Positions 1 through 6,269 of a stretch of 6,763 nucleotides of DNA are shown here, piece by piece. This DNA is from an uncultured Lachnospiraceae bacterium (lineage in GTDB: Bacteria; Bacillota; Clostridia; Lachnospirales; Lachnospiraceae). The stretch covers positions 1 to 6,763 of the forward strand of contig CAJUQY010000078.1 in assembly GCA_910588815.1 (NCBI GenBank). The letters are read 5' to 3'. Within the stretch, counting starts at the first letter, position 1. Every line of letters starts with the position of its first letter. The notes under the pieces are model-generated. The model saw nothing but the letters and a program-made list of their open reading frames with translations. It had not been told where the DNA came from and searched no databases. A program made the translations under genes and the position numbers.

Positions 1-415
1 TCCCAAGTTCTTTGCAGACTGCACAAAACTCGTCCCGGATCGGCCCCTTACATACTGCCCTGCTCCGATACCTCCTGTGAAGCATCCAGAGCGATAAAAA
101 ATACCAGGCTCCAAACACCCCCACTCCCGCAAACCATAGGATACAAAAGATATTGCATATCCATAAAATAACCGGCGTCTGCAAAAACAACACCCCGCCG
201 TCCCATTCAGGAAAAGAATGCGCAAACCTGGTAAAAACCAGGTAACAGATGGGAACCAGAAAAAATCCAACTGCCAGTTTCAGCAGGAAATACTGGATAT
301 TCAGATATCCAAACCGCTCCAGCCACCCGCCGATCACATGCCACACAAACAGGACAAGGCTGCCTGTCAAAGACGTGAGGATGATCCCAAAGGCCAGCTT
401 AATCGTCCATGCCAT
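1..415 (-). CDS. BlaR1/MecR1-like M56 family membrane sensor metallopeptidase, N-terminal part (runs off the window)
   Basis: Reading from ATG at 415-413 gives 138 uninterrupted residues to the window edge, starting MAWTIKLAFGIILTSL. Three hydrophobic segments are visible, at about residues 6-27, 42-62 and 82-108. The last is followed by a basic stretch (HRRYRSR) expected to face the cytoplasm. This is the N-terminal layout of BlaR1/MecR1 antirepressors, in which a later HExxH zinc protease domain cleaves or inactivates the partner repressor once an outer sensor domain is engaged. The protease and sensor parts lie outside the window, so the catalytic motif is not seen. The start codon overlaps the end of the upstream BlaI-like gene by 17 bases in another frame, which implies translational coupling and one operon. 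The call rests mainly on topology plus this pairing. The ligand is unknown and need not be a beta-lactam. Confidence 0.82.
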   Translation of the reverse strand, partial: MAWTIKLAFGIILTSLTGSLVLFVWHVIGGWLERFGYLNIQYFLLKLAVGFFLVPICYLVFTRFAHSFPEWDGGVLFLQTPVILWICNIFCILWFAGVGVFGAWYFLSLWMLHRRYRSRAVCKGPIRDEFCAVCKELG

Positions 416-797
416 CCAGAATACTCCTGATCTCTTCCATTTCCTCTTTCGATATTTTCCGCTCACTGCTGAGTGCGGCTATCACATGTGAAATCTTTCC
501 CCGGAACCAAAAATTCGCATCCTCCTGAATCAGGTTTCTTTTGTACTCTTCCTCGTCCTGCAAAGGATGGATATAAGCCAGACGCCCCTTCCGGTATCGC
601 TCAACAAATCCCTTTGCGATCAGCTTATCCAAAAATGTACCGATTGACGTTCTTTTATAATCTTTGCCATAGTCTTTCAAAAGGGCCTCCGTCAAATCTG
701 GAACTGCAATGTCCTCGCCCGCATCCCAAATCGCTTTCATAATCAGGGTTTCGCTCGCACTCAGTGAACATTTCTTCTTTTTCTGCCTATTCTCCAT
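399..797 (-). CDS. BlaI/MecI/CopY-family transcriptional repressor
   Basis: This is a winged-helix repressor of about 132 residues, the usual size for the family. The N-terminal half (residues about 10-80) has the family pattern: SASETLIMKAIWDAG, then a helix ending DYGKDYKRTSIGTFLDKL as the recognition region, then the wing GFVERYRKGRLAYIHPL. The C-terminal half (KISKEEMEEIRSILDG) is the dimerisation region. Such proteins bind a dyad over their own promoter and are removed when the partner M56 protease is activated. The gene overlaps the start of a BlaR1-like gene, the classic order. Two starts are possible. ATG 803-801 is only 3 bases from the GAGG element, whereas ATG 797-795 is 9 bases away, so I chose the second. 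The staphylococcal Asn-Phe cleavage pair is not evident at the equivalent place. The target genes cannot be told from the protein. Confidence 0.92.
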   Translation of the reverse strand: MENRQKKKKCSLSASETLIMKAIWDAGEDIAVPDLTEALLKDYGKDYKRTSIGTFLDKLIAKGFVERYRKGRLAYIHPLQDEEEYKRNLIQEDANFWFRGKISHVIAALSSERKISKEEMEEIRSILDGMDD

Positions 798-803
798 TGT
801 CAT

Positions 804-815
804 ATCCCTCTTCCC
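804..815 (-). promoter_or_regulatory. Ribosome binding site of the BlaI-like gene; decides between two starts
   Basis: On the minus strand the leader reads GAAGAGGGAT directly before ATGACAATG. The GAGG core is about 3 bases from the first ATG but about 9 from the second. Usual Firmicutes spacing favours the second ATG at 797-795, removing two residues (MT) from the longest reading. Confidence 0.6.
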
Positions 816-854
816 ACTCTCGCTGCCATTTTTCTTATGAAGTTCTATATCTTT

Positions 855-883
855 ACTGTACTATGCTTCTAGTGTAGTGTCAA
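855..883 (-). promoter_or_regulatory. Sigma-A promoter of the blaI-blaR1-like operon with probable overlapping repressor operator
   Basis: The minus strand has a perfect -35 hexamer TTGACA (883-878), a 17-base spacer, and a -10-like TACAGT (860-855, four of six consensus positions). It lies about 58 bases upstream of the chosen start. The spacer contains ACTA near the -35 and TAGT near the -10, forming short inverted arms (ACTAC...TAGTAC) that resemble the TACTA/TAGTA half-sites of BlaI-type operators. The position suggests autorepression. The promoter is well supported; the operator assignment is tentative because the dyad is imperfect. Confidence 0.65.
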
Positions 884-946
884 CCTAAACTGTTGTGTTT
901 GGATCATTTTGTCCTCGTCAGGGGGCATTTCGACACCACATGCACC
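884..946. other. Short non-coding gap between the lipoprotein remnant and the blaI-like promoter
   Basis: No gene, hairpin or RNA is recognisable. On the minus strand it follows the stop codon of the 3' lipoprotein remnant. It presumably holds the scar where the rest of that gene was lost. Confidence 0.4.
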
Positions 947-1348
947 TTATATACTAAACAATGGCCATGTCGGCCACACCCCTCCCAACTGCTGATCCAA
1001 TTTTTCCAACACTGTCTCCAGTCCCAGTGCGTCCGCCTCCTCGGAAAGTGCTTTCAGCTCTGACTCCAAATCTTTGCTGCTCCCCCCCCCTACGGTCCCA
1101 TATTCTCCCTGCCGGACAGTCAGGCCGTTTTCGATCTGATAGCTCTCCCCCTCTTTTCCGTAGACCAGCGCATTGGATAATTCCGAATCGGAATAGATTG
1201 CGGCAGCCGCCCCCATCGCTTCTTCCTGATGGGCGCTCTCCGCTCCGACACCTATCTTATGTCCTTTTCCGCTAAACTTCAGATCAAATTCCGGAAATTC
1301 TACCGCACGTAGTTCCACGTCCGAGGGTACGAAAAACACCAAAACCAA
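947..1348 (-). pseudogene. 3' fragment of an SBP-like lipoprotein (paralogue of the 834-aa protein)
   Basis: About 133 codons are open, but there is no credible start. The section LRAVEFPEFDLKFSGKGH, then YSDSELSNALVYGKEGESYQ, matches residues about 314-372 of the 834-residue protein (LVAVEIPEL, YSDAELSNALVYGEENVSY). A second matching section, KDLESELKALSEEADALGL...LEKLDQQL, corresponds to its coiled-coil residues about 462-489. The roughly 90 residues between these sections are missing, and the junction carries a run of nine G. After DQQL the reading diverges (GGVWPTWPLFSI) and stops, so the true C-terminus is lost as well. Upstream, homology begins only near 1325; the bases before it belong to the end of the inserted debris. 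I read it as the downstream half of the same gene whose 5' half lies at 3374-2815. An independent third paralogue is possible. Confidence 0.75.
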
Positions 1349-1363
1349 CTGGCTCTGGTGCTG

Positions 1364-1800
1364 TCATTCTGTTTCTTTTTTATGGGCGTCCTCCTGTTTT
1401 AATCTGTTATACAAAACTTTCCTCCGGTTTTTGGATATTGGGATCTTTTCTTTGTATAACAGCGTCCACAATGCCTGCCCTTTGCTGTAATCACGCACTG
1501 TTTCTGGGAAAAACGAACGACAGAAATACTGATTCTCTCGCTGTTTTGCTAAAAAAAGGAAAACCGTCCTGTCCGTGATCTGGTTTTTCATCAGATAATC
1601 CGCCTGTATCATCGAAAAAGCATTCACTTTTGGTTATACTTGAATACAGTCTCGTTGCTGTCCAGCATCTCTTCCAGGTGCGGGAGCAGATCGACCCTAT
1701 CAGCAATCTTACTGTACAGGTTTGAGGATTCAATCCGTTCTTTTGTAATCTCCCGGTTTCGGATCCCGTCAAAAATCTTTCCCTTAACCGTTTTCTTCTT
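1364..1800 (-). pseudogene. Frameshifted remnant of a possible PBECR4-type (phage nuclease-like) domain protein
   Basis: Two abutting frames read as one protein. Frame 1 (1800-1624) ends LPHLEEMLDSNETVFKYNQK and lacks a start. Frame 2 (1627-1364) continues VNAFSMIQADYLMKNQ, then VFLFLAKQRENQYFCRSFFP, then DYSKGQALWTLLYKEKI, to a natural-looking end. Restoring one base near 1626 (AAG followed by GTG) fuses them into about 145 residues. The pattern KIFDGIRNREITKERIE, then KIADRVDLLPHLEEML, then a hydrophobic strand, then CRSFFP and LLYKEKI recalls the C-terminal part of PBECR4 proteins, predicted nuclease-fold domains of phages and mobile elements. This is from memory and is not certain. The 5' end is missing: the open frame begins immediately at the stop of the PAPS-reductase remnant, where an in-frame TGA lies. 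The alternative is two real genes overlapping at GTGA, which I find less likely. Confidence 0.45.
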
Positions 1801-1801
1801 C

Positions 1802-2222
1802 CTATTTCAGCCGTTTCCTCAGCTCCGCCATAAATTCTTTTCCCTTGATCGTTTTTCCCTCTGCCAGCCGTTCCTCCTCAAACCGGAACCGCCTGTCCAG
1901 ATCCCGGACACTGTAATCCGGCCGGAAAGAACGGAAATTTTTTCTGTCCCATTCCTCAAGCTGTTCCCAAAGCTCCGGGAAATGCTTTCGCAGCATCCGC
2001 AGCTCTTCCAGTGACTGTAACGGGCAGCACCAGCAGGAGACCCGTTTAAAGATCCGGTACAGGCCTCCCCAGTCATATCCCCTCTGGTAGCAGTATTCCA
2101 GGCAATCCTGCTCTGTCATGCCCCAGTCCACCAGAGGATGTACATGGGTGGGGTCTTTGTTGTTCTTCCGTTCCAGGCGCTTTGTTTCATCCGCCGCAAT
2201 CCCCACATAATGCCGGATCTGG
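1802..2222 (-). pseudogene. C-terminal fragment of a PAPS-reductase-family protein
   Basis: About 138 codons read HYVGIAADETKRLERK, then HPLVDWGMTEQDCLEYCYQR, GYDWGGLYRIFKRVSCWCCP, and a charged C-terminus ending AELRKRLK. This is the C-terminal half of the phosphoadenosine phosphosulfate reductase-like (adenine nucleotide alpha hydrolase) family found in clostridial mobile elements and phages, with the diagnostic CWCC motif. The N-terminal half, which should carry the SGGKDS-type nucleotide-binding loop, is absent. The frame instead merges into VirB4 sequence at about 2220-2226. Nothing indicates a start or ribosome binding site; the GTG at 2206 is internal to conserved sequence. It is therefore a truncated, probably inactive remnant brought in by deletion. 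The biochemical role of intact members (sulfonucleotide reduction or DNA/nucleotide modification) cannot be decided here. Confidence 0.8.
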
Positions 2223-2815
2223 CTTGCGCACCTTCTTCCAGAGCTGCTGCAGGTACTTCGCCGAGTATTCAGAATTTAAAAGGACATGGAACTCGTCGAT
2301 ATAGAGCCATGTCGCCTTTCCCCTCTTCCCGTTCTCAATGATCCGGTTCTGAATGCTTTCCATCATGACCAGCATGGTGATGGGGAAAGCTCCGTCCCCA
2401 GGAACACGTTCCCCATCTCCATCTTGCAGAAGAAGGACTTCCCGGAACCGGGGACGCCGAACACAAACCCGTTCCCGTTGATCAGCTTCTTCCGGTCCCC
2501 GACGTTGATATTTTTTGAGATCTGGTTCAGCCCGTAGTAGCAGCCCTGCCTGTCATTTAACTCCTGCACGTTGAAGAGGAGCAGGGCGGCAAGGCTCTGG
2601 GCCAGCATGGTGCGCATGGTCTCCACCTGCCGCACCCCGATGGGGAGCGCCGTGTTTAAGGCCTCCCTCTACTTCAGGTAATGTGCTTCTATGGTGACGG
2701 AGTTTCCCTTCCCGATCGCCTCCACCGTCTTTGTCACACGGTCCAGCTCTTCTTTGGAGTCCGCCATCAGGATGAACGTGACGGCCACGTAATTCAATCC
2801 CATCAATGTCAAAGG
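2222..2815 (-). pseudogene. VirB4/TraE-type conjugation ATPase remnant with amber codon, internal deletion and frameshift
   Basis: The first part reads NYVAVTFILMADSKEELDRV, then VTIEAHYLK, then an in-frame TAG (2671-2669, likely from CAG), then REALNTALPIGVRQVETMRT. Further on it has YYGLNQISKNINVGDRKKLI and the Walker A loop GVPGSGKSF. After GNVFLGTELSP (around 2390) the frame shifts at a C/G run. A second frame then gives MLVMMESIQNRIIENGKRGK and the Walker B region TWLYIDEFHVLLNSEYSAKY, ending LWKKVRK. In intact conjugative-element VirB4 proteins Walker A and B are separated by well over a hundred residues; here they are about 45 apart, so an internal block is deleted. VirB4 energises the type IV secretion channel of conjugative elements. 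This copy cannot work. Its base composition is visibly GC-richer than the lipoprotein genes around it, fitting a transferred origin. Both outer borders are approximate. Confidence 0.85.
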
Positions 2816-3374
2816 AAATCTTTTCCATGACGGCAAACGTCACCTGCGAAAGGTCGATTCCATATTTATCCGCATATTTCTTATTAAACACCGCATAATA
2901 GTTCATCTGCATATCCGGCGTCAAGATTCCGTAGATTTCCCCTTTGTACTCCATGGTCTCCCACACGACAGACGGATAGGCTTCCTCCAATTTTTCCCCT
3001 TCCTCTTTGCTTTCCAGAAAATCGTTGAGTGGCAGAAGAATCCCTTCGTCCGCCATCATCTTGTACAAATCATAACAATTGAACGGATTGGGACAGGTGA
3101 CAATATCATAGGTTCCCGTTTTCACTTCCTTACAAATGGGCGTCGACACAAGCCTTATAATCCCTGTCAAAAGATGCCGGCGCATTAACAAATTCTATCT
3201 CATAAGGAAGCCCCTTTTTTCTAACGTCTCATTCAAACTTTTCTGATAAGCCCCCATCTCAACATTAAGGTCAAATACCACCCATTTTAACTTCTTTGTC
3301 TCCTTTTTCATCGTCTCTGTACACCCGACCAACACAAAGCCTAACAACATACATATCACAATAATTTTCTTCAT
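2815..3374 (-). pseudogene. 5' half of an SBP-like lipoprotein gene, with -1/+1 frameshifts, cut off by mobile-element debris
   Basis: The start ATG (3374-3372) has GGAG eight bases upstream. The leader MKKIIVICMLLGFVLVGCTE is a lipoprotein signal with lipobox LVGC, so the mature protein would be anchored outside the membrane. Downstream, TYDIVTCPNPFNCYDLYKMM, YPSVVWETMEYKGEIYGILT and MNYYAVFNKKYADKYGIDLS match residues about 98-190 of the 834-residue protein, typical of extracellular solute-binding proteins. The gene is broken. An A6 run (3220-3215) lacks one base, shifting to the frame PYEIEFVNAPASFDRDY; one extra base near 3132 shifts it back. About 85 bases are out of frame, with TAG in the main frame. 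Homology ends near FAVMEK, where VirB4 sequence begins, at about 2815 (uncertain by some tens of bases). Codons equal to residues about 190-310 of the paralogue are missing here and in the 3' fragment at 1348-947. Confidence 0.8.
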
Positions 3375-3388
3375 AACATTTCTCCAAT
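3375..3388 (-). promoter_or_regulatory. Ribosome binding site of the lipoprotein pseudogene
   Basis: The minus strand reads TTGGAGAAATGTT immediately before ATG 3374-3372, with GGAG at suitable spacing. This favours that start over the upstream in-frame codons, and the residues that follow form a clean lipoprotein signal. Confidence 0.6.
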
Positions 3389-3435
3389 GATATACGACAA
3401 AACATATCTCTGCTTTTTTGATATACTCGGGGATC

Positions 3436-3477
3436 AACAAAACGAGGGAGGAGGATTACCCCAATCCTCCCTCCTCC
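3436..3477 (-). terminator. Rho-independent terminator after the small secreted-protein remnant
   Basis: A 14-base stem (arms 3444-3457 and 3463-3476, 12 of 14 positions complementary) closes a five-base loop. On the minus strand the stem is followed by GTTTTGTTG. It lies 18 bases beyond the stop of the secreted-protein remnant and upstream of the lipoprotein pseudogene start, so it ends transcription from the right-hand genes. Confidence 0.82.
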
Positions 3478-3493
3478 AAAGCATGTCATGATA

Positions 3494-3661
3494 TCACAGA
3501 CTCAAGTTGAAGTCAATTTCTGTCGGTCTGAAGCCACGCCCGCTCTCCGCTCCTACACCCGTCCCACTGACTGTTCTCGTTGCAACCGTACCCCCGGATG
3601 CATAATCTGTATCTGCCGAGGACCACATGGTACTGCCAGAAGCGGTTGTATACTTCGCTTT
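3494..3661 (-). pseudogene. Start-less 3' half of a small secreted Gly/Ser/Thr-rich protein
   Basis: The frame opens right after a TGA (3664-3662) and runs 55 codons, with no start or ribosome binding site. Key segments are KYTTASGSTMWSSADTDYAS, GGTVATRTVSGTGVGAESGR and GFRPTEIDFNLSL, then TGA, with a good terminator 18 bases further on. Its Gly/Ser/Thr-rich style matches the secreted protein at 6539-6270, which stops abruptly after GNGYTTF. Joining the two at the shared YTT gives one continuous frame of about 137 residues. I therefore read this as the C-terminal half of that gene, separated from it by the 834-residue gene. A different frame is also open here (giving NRFWQYHVVLGRY), but its composition is not like a secreted protein. 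Confidence 0.6.
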
Positions 3662-3673
3662 TCAAAAGAAAAA

Positions 3674-6178
3674 TTAAATTTCCAAAACAGACCAATTCCG
3701 ATCTCCGTTTAAATAATCCTCTAATGACATGGCTGCCATTTTATTTTCTATCTGACCGATCAGCATTCCATTCACCATTTTATATGGTGTAAAATCGGAA
3801 GTTGAAACCGTTTTCCTGATCAACTCGGTGGTATGATCCTCCTCCCTGTATGAATACACATAAGTTGTCATATTATCATAAACGGTATAGATCTTCAACT
3901 CATTTGTCCAAAAAATCCCGCCTGCAGTCCCTTGAATGTCAATTTCTGTTCTCTCGTCGGTATTCAATGAAATTTTATGCAGCTTATAATCCTGACCGTT
4001 TTGCGTGCTGCATACAACGTATGGTTCTGATACCGCTGCAGTGATCACATGCTCCTCTTCTACTAAAATTTCCTGCTTCCCGTTTTCTAAGTCTAATACT
4101 TTTAAAACGTTTTTCTCACCATCCCATTCAGTATAAATCAACTGATGACCGTATACGCCATAAATGCAATACGCCGGCCTCATATATTCTTTTTCTTCAC
4201 ATAATATCCTTTCTTCCCCTGTCTCCAGATCGTATTGGTAAATCCCGCTAAATGTTCCGATCCACTCTCCTGTTTCCTCCTCAAATTTGTCCTCCCCAGT
4301 CGCCATGATACATGCAGAATCATAAAATATAACTCGGCTGCTGGTTGTACTGCCGCCCTGGTGATGGAATTCTCCCAGTTTTTTCTCGTCAGTTCCATCC
4401 AGTTTACACGAATAGAAAGAGCCGTTTAAATCGTCATCCTCTGAATAATAAGCCCACCTGTCTCCCGCCCTTCCAATCAAATAAGCTTTTTGAGCTAAAT
4501 ATACTGCTTCGCAATCTTCTGTATTATGCGTACAGTTAGGTTTCGCGCACAATAATTGATAGTAATCCGTATTATAATCATAATATTCCATCAAACCTGT
4601 AATTGGATTTTTGAATAAAATTCCATCTTGGGTAAAACACATATTGACCCGCCACTCTGACGAAATGTCGGAAGCTACAGTTCCCGATATCTCGTCAGGC
4701 TTTAAATAACTTTCCAGCTGCCGGTTCATCTCGTCAACCAGCCGGTCAATTTCCAATGTCTCTGTTTCTTCTTTTAATTTCTTTAAATCCTCCTCTAAAT
4801 TCTCTGTTTTTCCATCCAGAAGAGACTTTTCCGCCAGAAGTGCATTCAGTGCTTCGCTTTTTTCTGCAATCTTGTCAACATTAAAGTGAAAACCTGCCAA
4901 ATCAGAAAGTTTCGCATTTTCTATGGCCTGCCGAAAGGCTTCCCCCTTTTTAATATCATCTGTCACGCCAGGATATGTAAGAAGCGGATTTCCAAAATGC
5001 TCCTGCATATAAGCCCCTGACATATCATACTCAATTATATATTGAGCCGTTCCCTCATTTTGAGTATAGCTCACATTCTCTTCTCCATATACCAGCGCAT
5101 TGGATAACTCCGCATCCGAATAGATGCAGGCAAGAACTTCCGTTGCCTCCTCCTTATAAGCACTACCAGAGTATACTCCATTCTTGGCTCCTGTACCATT
5201 TAGAGTATTTGACAATTCTGGAATCTCTACTGCCACAAGACCTATATCCTCTGATATATCATACCAGGAACGAAATGTTTTTACAGCTGCCTCCGGACTA
5301 TACGAATACATACTGGCCGACAGAAAATTTCCTTCCTGGAGTTTGTCCAGATATGTAAAGTCATTGCCTAACACACCAGAAAGATACAACGTGTTTGTTT
5401 CTTTCAGCCAATCCAGATACTCCTGGTCTTCCAATAAATTTACTGCCGTGTTCCCCTTTTCAACATTTATTTCTATTAATCTGCAAACTGTATACTCATA
5501 AGCCTCCGAAAAACGAGAGGAAGGAAAATACGTCCCCGATATAAAGTCCATATTTCCGGCCTCAGTTTCGTTTTTTTTGGCTTCTGTCATCGCTGTTTTT
5601 AAATCCGTAATTGACATTTGATCCACTGGCTCTATATATTTTGAATAATATTGCTGATTCACGACAGCATAAAAATTAAGATTTGTATATGGTGTTAAAA
5701 TCCCGTATATTTCGCCGCTATCTTTAACAGTTTCCCAAATTTTTGACGGATAACTGTTATATAATTCTTTACCCAGTTCCGTTTCCGCCATAAAATCGCT
5801 CAACGATTCAAGCATGTTTTTCTGGATCATCATCGCATATATATCATAAGTCCCATAAACTCCGGGACAGCTGACTATATCTACCTCAGCGGCTTCCAGT
5901 GCGTTCAGATATTCATCCAGATACTCACGATAACCCTTGGAAAAGTCCACAGAAATATTTACAAACTCAATTTGGTAAGAAGGTGCTTTTTCTTTTAATT
6001 TCTCATTAACAGACATTTCATATACAGATAAATCAGAATCCGCATTCATAATCCCCCATTTTAAACAAACATTTCTTTTTATTTGCGGCCTTAACACAAA
6101 AAAAATTAGACAGCCGATCCCACAAACCAAAACGATTCCCACTATAAATAGAGTCATTTTTAATTTTTTCTTTTCCAT
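3674..6178 (-). CDS. Surface-anchored SBP-like domain fused to a Cys-motif beta-propeller-like domain (834 aa)
   Basis: The start ATG 6178-6176 has GGGAG seven bases upstream. Residues 8-29 are a hydrophobic anchor. The lipobox-like GIGC at 20-23 is poor, so a membrane anchor is likelier than lipidation. Residues about 38-490 resemble an extracellular solute-binding protein: VDIVSCPGVYGTYDIYAMM at 99-117, YPSKIWETVKDSGEIYGILT at 143-162, YSDAELSNALVYGEENVSY at 353-371. A charged helical, probably coiled-coil stretch covers about 436-492. Residues about 505-834 are repeated short strands of propeller type (YYDYNTDYY, FYSCKLDGTDEKKL, IYQYDLETGEE, LKVLDLENGKQ), with C544-x4-C549-x-H551-x4-C556, a motif I recall from clostridial surface lipoproteins of the DUF5050/TolB-like kind. 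An SBP usually ends near the coiled coil, so this looks like a domain fusion. The frame is intact. No transporter permease or ATPase is in view, so ligand and role are unknown; sensing or surface binding is possible. Confidence 0.82.
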   Translation of the reverse strand: MEKKKLKMTLFIVGIVLVCGIGCLIFFVLRPQIKRNVCLKWGIMNADSDLSVYEMSVNEKLKEKAPSYQIEFVNISVDFSKGYREYLDEYLNALEAAEVDIVSCPGVYGTYDIYAMMIQKNMLESLSDFMAETELGKELYNSYPSKIWETVKDSGEIYGILTPYTNLNFYAVVNQQYYSKYIEPVDQMSITDLKTAMTEAKKNETEAGNMDFISGTYFPSSRFSEAYEYTVCRLIEINVEKGNTAVNLLEDQEYLDWLKETNTLYLSGVLGNDFTYLDKLQEGNFLSASMYSYSPEAAVKTFRSWYDISEDIGLVAVEIPELSNTLNGTGAKNGVYSGSAYKEEATEVLACIYSDAELSNALVYGEENVSYTQNEGTAQYIIEYDMSGAYMQEHFGNPLLTYPGVTDDIKKGEAFRQAIENAKLSDLAGFHFNVDKIAEKSEALNALLAEKSLLDGKTENLEEDLKKLKEETETLEIDRLVDEMNRQLESYLKPDEISGTVASDISSEWRVNMCFTQDGILFKNPITGLMEYYDYNTDYYQLLCAKPNCTHNTEDCEAVYLAQKAYLIGRAGDRWAYYSEDDDLNGSFYSCKLDGTDEKKLGEFHHQGGSTTSSRVIFYDSACIMATGEDKFEEETGEWIGTFSGIYQYDLETGEERILCEEKEYMRPAYCIYGVYGHQLIYTEWDGEKNVLKVLDLENGKQEILVEEEHVITAAVSEPYVVCSTQNGQDYKLHKISLNTDERTEIDIQGTAGGIFWTNELKIYTVYDNMTTYVYSYREEDHTTELIRKTVSTSDFTPYKMVNGMLIGQIENKMAAMSLEDYLNGDRNWSVLEI

Positions 6179-6269
6179 AATATATCTCCCTCATTTATAA
6201 TACGGATTCTCTATAAGCACATCACTTTGACTGCAAAAATCAATCTCTCCTTCTATCAAAAGTTCTTTG

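Noticed and set aside
884..946. Insertion-sequence end between the lipoprotein fragment and the blaI-like promoter
   Set aside because: No inverted repeat, target duplication or transposase sequence could be recognised.
961..1275. Plus-strand open frame of 104 codons
   Set aside because: It is the antisense shadow of the lipoprotein fragment, Pro/Ser/Arg-rich, with no ribosome binding site.
1491..1772. Minus-strand open frame of 93 codons
   Set aside because: It overlaps the PBECR4-like remnant in another frame. The other two frames together form a coherent domain and this one does not.
1640..2014. Plus-strand open frame of 124 codons
   Set aside because: It lies antisense to the PAPS-reductase and PBECR4-like remnants, which have recognisable motifs; there is no start signal and the composition is not protein-like.
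2553..3191. 212-codon minus-strand open frame
   Set aside because: It is a chimera. Its first part is the lipoprotein remnant; the rest reads VirB4 DNA in the wrong frame (Gly/Arg/His-rich nonsense), so it is not one protein.
3513..3695. Minus-strand frame reading NRFWQYHVVLGRY
   Set aside because: The alternative frame at 3661-3494 is Gly/Ser/Thr-rich, joins in frame with the secreted-protein gene and ends before a terminator, so it is preferred.
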